Virus record (IMG/VR): IMGVR_UViG_3300009537_000189
Location: 1-23,138 of that record
Source: a virus
Direction: 5' to 3' (one strand)
Length of the DNA stretch: 23,138 nt
Below are positions 21,729-23,138 of this stretch, in pieces. The position numbers were made by a program, and so were the translations under genes. Under the pieces are notes generated by a model. It did not search any database. It was not told where the DNA came from and saw only the letters and a list, made by a program, of their open reading frames with translations. The first letter of the stretch is position 1; every line of letters starts with the position of its first letter.

Positions 21729-22147
21729 CGTGGAGCGACGCCGCCATTCTGCGCGAGGCCGACAAGAGCCCCGACATCGCAATGCGTTTCTCGCAGTCGG
21801 CCGAGAAGCCGGTGCCGACAGCCTATATTGACTCAACCGGCCGCAACCTCGGCGTGTTCACCGATCCCATCCCACCCGAAGGCAAGAAGCCCTTCGTCCG
21901 CAGCATGCAGCTGACCGAGTACGATGAGAGCAAGGCCGCCGAAGAGGACGCTGACAAGGCATTCGACATCGGAGTGAAGCGCGTCTTCGCCGGTGAGCCG
22001 AACTCGTGGGAGAGATTCGGCAGTCTGCTGGGGCTCGACACGAGCGAGTACACGCAAGAGGACTTCGAGAATGCGCTACGCGACCGTGACGTCCACAAGG
22101 CCGTCCAGAACGTGCTCGCCGCGCGCAGGCGAAACCTGCCCAAGTAG
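21671..22147 (+). CDS. 158-aa protein with IPMYA motif, function unknown
   Basis: The stop of the previous gene and ATG 21671 overlap by one base (TGATG). A GTG at 21668 would add one residue and is equally possible; both imply coupling. The product begins MPDDRDDILKGARKIPMYAT. Residues 11-45 (ARKIPMYATWSDAAILREAD) resemble the IPMYA segment of the preceding protein, also followed by a Ser-acidic helix cap. The rest is polar, with a probable helical C-terminus (DFENALRDRDVHKAVQNVLA). No enzyme motif or membrane span is evident. As two consecutive genes share a motif, they may bind the same partner, perhaps the capsid or the hydrolase. Confidence 0.75.
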   Translation: MPDDRDDILKGARKIPMYATWSDAAILREADKSPDIAMRFSQSAEKPVPTAYIDSTGRNLGVFTDPIPPEGKKPFVRSMQLTEYDESKAAEEDADKAFDIGVKRVFAGEPNSWERFGSLLGLDTSEYTQEDFENALRDRDVHKAVQNVLAARRRNLPK

Positions 22148-22180
22148 CAGGACGACGAGAGCGAATCTGAAGGAGGAACC

Positions 22181-22525
22181 GTGTTCAGAGTGACCCAGCG
22201 AAGGGAGATCACTCCCGTCGTCAAGTCGAGTCCCGGCGACCCGGCCAAGGTCGCGCTGGTGATCGAAGTCAACGGGTACGCCCCGAAGGCGAACGATCTC
22301 GTCTTCGACCGCGCTTCCAGCAAGTTCCTCGGCTACCTGTTCGAGACCGAAGCGCACGCGGAGGCGCTGACAGATCCGTACACCCCGGGCTTGCACTCGG
22401 AACCGTACATCGTGTACTCGCTGGCCGACCCTACGTCCGCGATGAAAACCTTCAGCTTCGTCGAGACTGACGAGCGACTACTGCGTGACGTACTCATCGT
22501 ACCGAAGGAGGACTTGTGCCCGTGA
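22181..22525 (+). CDS. 114-aa protein of unknown function
   Basis: GTG 22181 has an AAGGAGG site with a 4-base gap. The product, MFRVTQRREITPVVKSSPGD and on, looks like a small beta-rich domain: alternating strands KVALVIEVNGYAPKANDLVF, KFLGYLFETEAHAEALTD and SFVETDERLLRDVLIVPKED. I do not recognise it. It precedes the scaffold-like gene and overlaps its start by 10 bases, so the two are translated together. A small head or connector component is a guess. Confidence 0.75.
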   Translation: MFRVTQRREITPVVKSSPGDPAKVALVIEVNGYAPKANDLVFDRASSKFLGYLFETEAHAEALTDPYTPGLHSEPYIVYSLADPTSAMKTFSFVETDERLLRDVLIVPKEDLCP

Positions 22526-23138
22526 AGAAAGCGGCTGCCGCTGTCGTCGAGACAGCGCCCGTCGTCACACCCGACACGACCGTTGAAGTCGATTCTACTA
22601 CTGCCGTTGACACGTCAACCGGCGGCGGTAGCGACGACTCGCCATCGACCGACGATGCCCTGACGGACACCGACGACGCGACGACCGACATCGGCGACGC
22701 GGACACCGACGACGCGGAGAACGGCATTGCCGACGACGCCGACGACGTACCGTGGAACGGCGAGCTGTCGACCATCGACGACCACGGCTGGTTCGCCGGG
22801 CTCGACGCGAAGGCGCAGAAGGCGATCAAGGCCGGACTCGACACCGTCCGGCGCAACATGGACCGGGGCTTCCACACGAAGTCGCAGGAAGTCGCCGACA
22901 TGCGAAAGGCGCTCCGTGACCGGGAGCGGCTGATCATCGAGCTGTCGACCGGCGAACGGGACTTCGACGGCACCATCGACACCCTGGTCGAGACGCGCCT
23001 GGCAGAGCGGACGGCCGAGCTGGAGACAGAGCTGGAGTCGCTCCGGGCGAATCGCGCCGACCCGCAGGAGATCGCCGACACCAAGGCTCAGCTCGACGCC
23101 ATCCAGGCCGAGCGAGACGACCTGGCGAAGCGCGTCGA
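22516..23138 (+). CDS. Acidic coiled-coil protein, scaffold candidate (3' end missing)
   Basis: AAGGAGG lies 4 bases before GTG 22516, the same geometry as neighbouring starts; a second in-frame GTG at 22522 is too far from it. The frame is open to the window edge (207 full codons). Residues 10-75 are Thr/Asp/Ala-rich and very acidic. A short conserved-looking part (VPWNGELSTIDDHGWFAGLD) is followed by helices with heptad-like spacing (105-207: ERTAELETELESLRANRADP and similar). Acidic, disordered start plus long helical coiled coil is the usual look of internal capsid scaffolds, which in most phages precede the major capsid gene. Here the capsid gene is on the other strand 8.4 kb away. A tail-length or other coiled-coil protein remains possible. 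Confidence 0.78.
   Translation, partial: MPVKKAAAAVVETAPVVTPDTTVEVDSTTAVDTSTGGGSDDSPSTDDALTDTDDATTDIGDADTDDAENGIADDADDVPWNGELSTIDDHGWFAGLDAKAQKAIKAGLDTVRRNMDRGFHTKSQEVADMRKALRDRERLIIELSTGERDFDGTIDTLVETRLAERTAELETELESLRANRADPQEIADTKAQLDAIQAERDDLAKRV

Noticed and set aside
22123-22139. GCAGG/CCTGC hairpin as terminator before 22181
   Set aside because: Only five base pairs, inside the end of the gene, with no U run. Downstream genes would need a promoter that I do not see.
1-23138. tRNA genes, attachment sites or an integration module
   Set aside because: No cloverleaf, integrase or excisionase-like frame was found, and no direct repeats that would suggest att sites.

Overview
The window is a contiguous piece of a tailed double-stranded DNA phage genome. 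It is GC-rich, gene-dense and cut inside a gene at both ends. The most recognisable products are a large terminase, a portal, an HK97-type major capsid protein, a nozzle-like protein and a set of long Ala/Gln-rich or coiled-coil virion proteins. High GC, frequent GTG starts, a probable leaderless terminase mRNA and sigma70/SigA-like promoters fit a high-GC bacterial host. An actinobacterium is my guess, not something the sequence proves. I see no tRNA, rRNA, CRISPR array, integrase or replication gene.

The layout is divergent around about 14.1-14.3 kb. The left arm (1-14085, minus strand) reads, in transcription order: major capsid protein, small head-decoration-like protein, terminator, large adaptor-like protein, acidic 180-aa protein, nozzle-like protein, two beta-rich tail/fibre-like proteins, then three proteins of 222, 726 and more than 914 aa. 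That last trio resembles in order and size the internal ejection proteins gp14-gp15-gp16 of T7-like podoviruses (an analogy, not a homology call). The right arm (14337-23138, plus strand) reads: AAA-family ATPase, large terminase, portal, a 129-aa unknown, a zinc-ribbon-like protein, an HslV/proteasome-type Ntn hydrolase, a small membrane protein, several small acidic proteins, and an acidic coiled-coil protein that looks like a scaffold and runs off the end.

Promoters are unusually legible. Ten candidates share a TTGACA-like box, exactly 17 bases, then a TAnnnT-like box (one of the ten is weak). Several sit just 15-18 bases upstream of a start codon, one is so close that the mRNA should be leaderless, and two are identical 29-bp copies whose -35 box also supplies the stop codon of the gene before. 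Two promoters carry the same 14-bp palindrome.

The most interesting content is the Ntn hydrolase, with its catalytic Thr, Asp and Lys in HslV-like positions, inside the head-assembly operon, together with a phage AAA ATPase that has the RPGR signature of classical AAA unfoldases. They could form a phage-encoded proteasome-like pair, or the hydrolase could process head proteins. Both ideas are inference.
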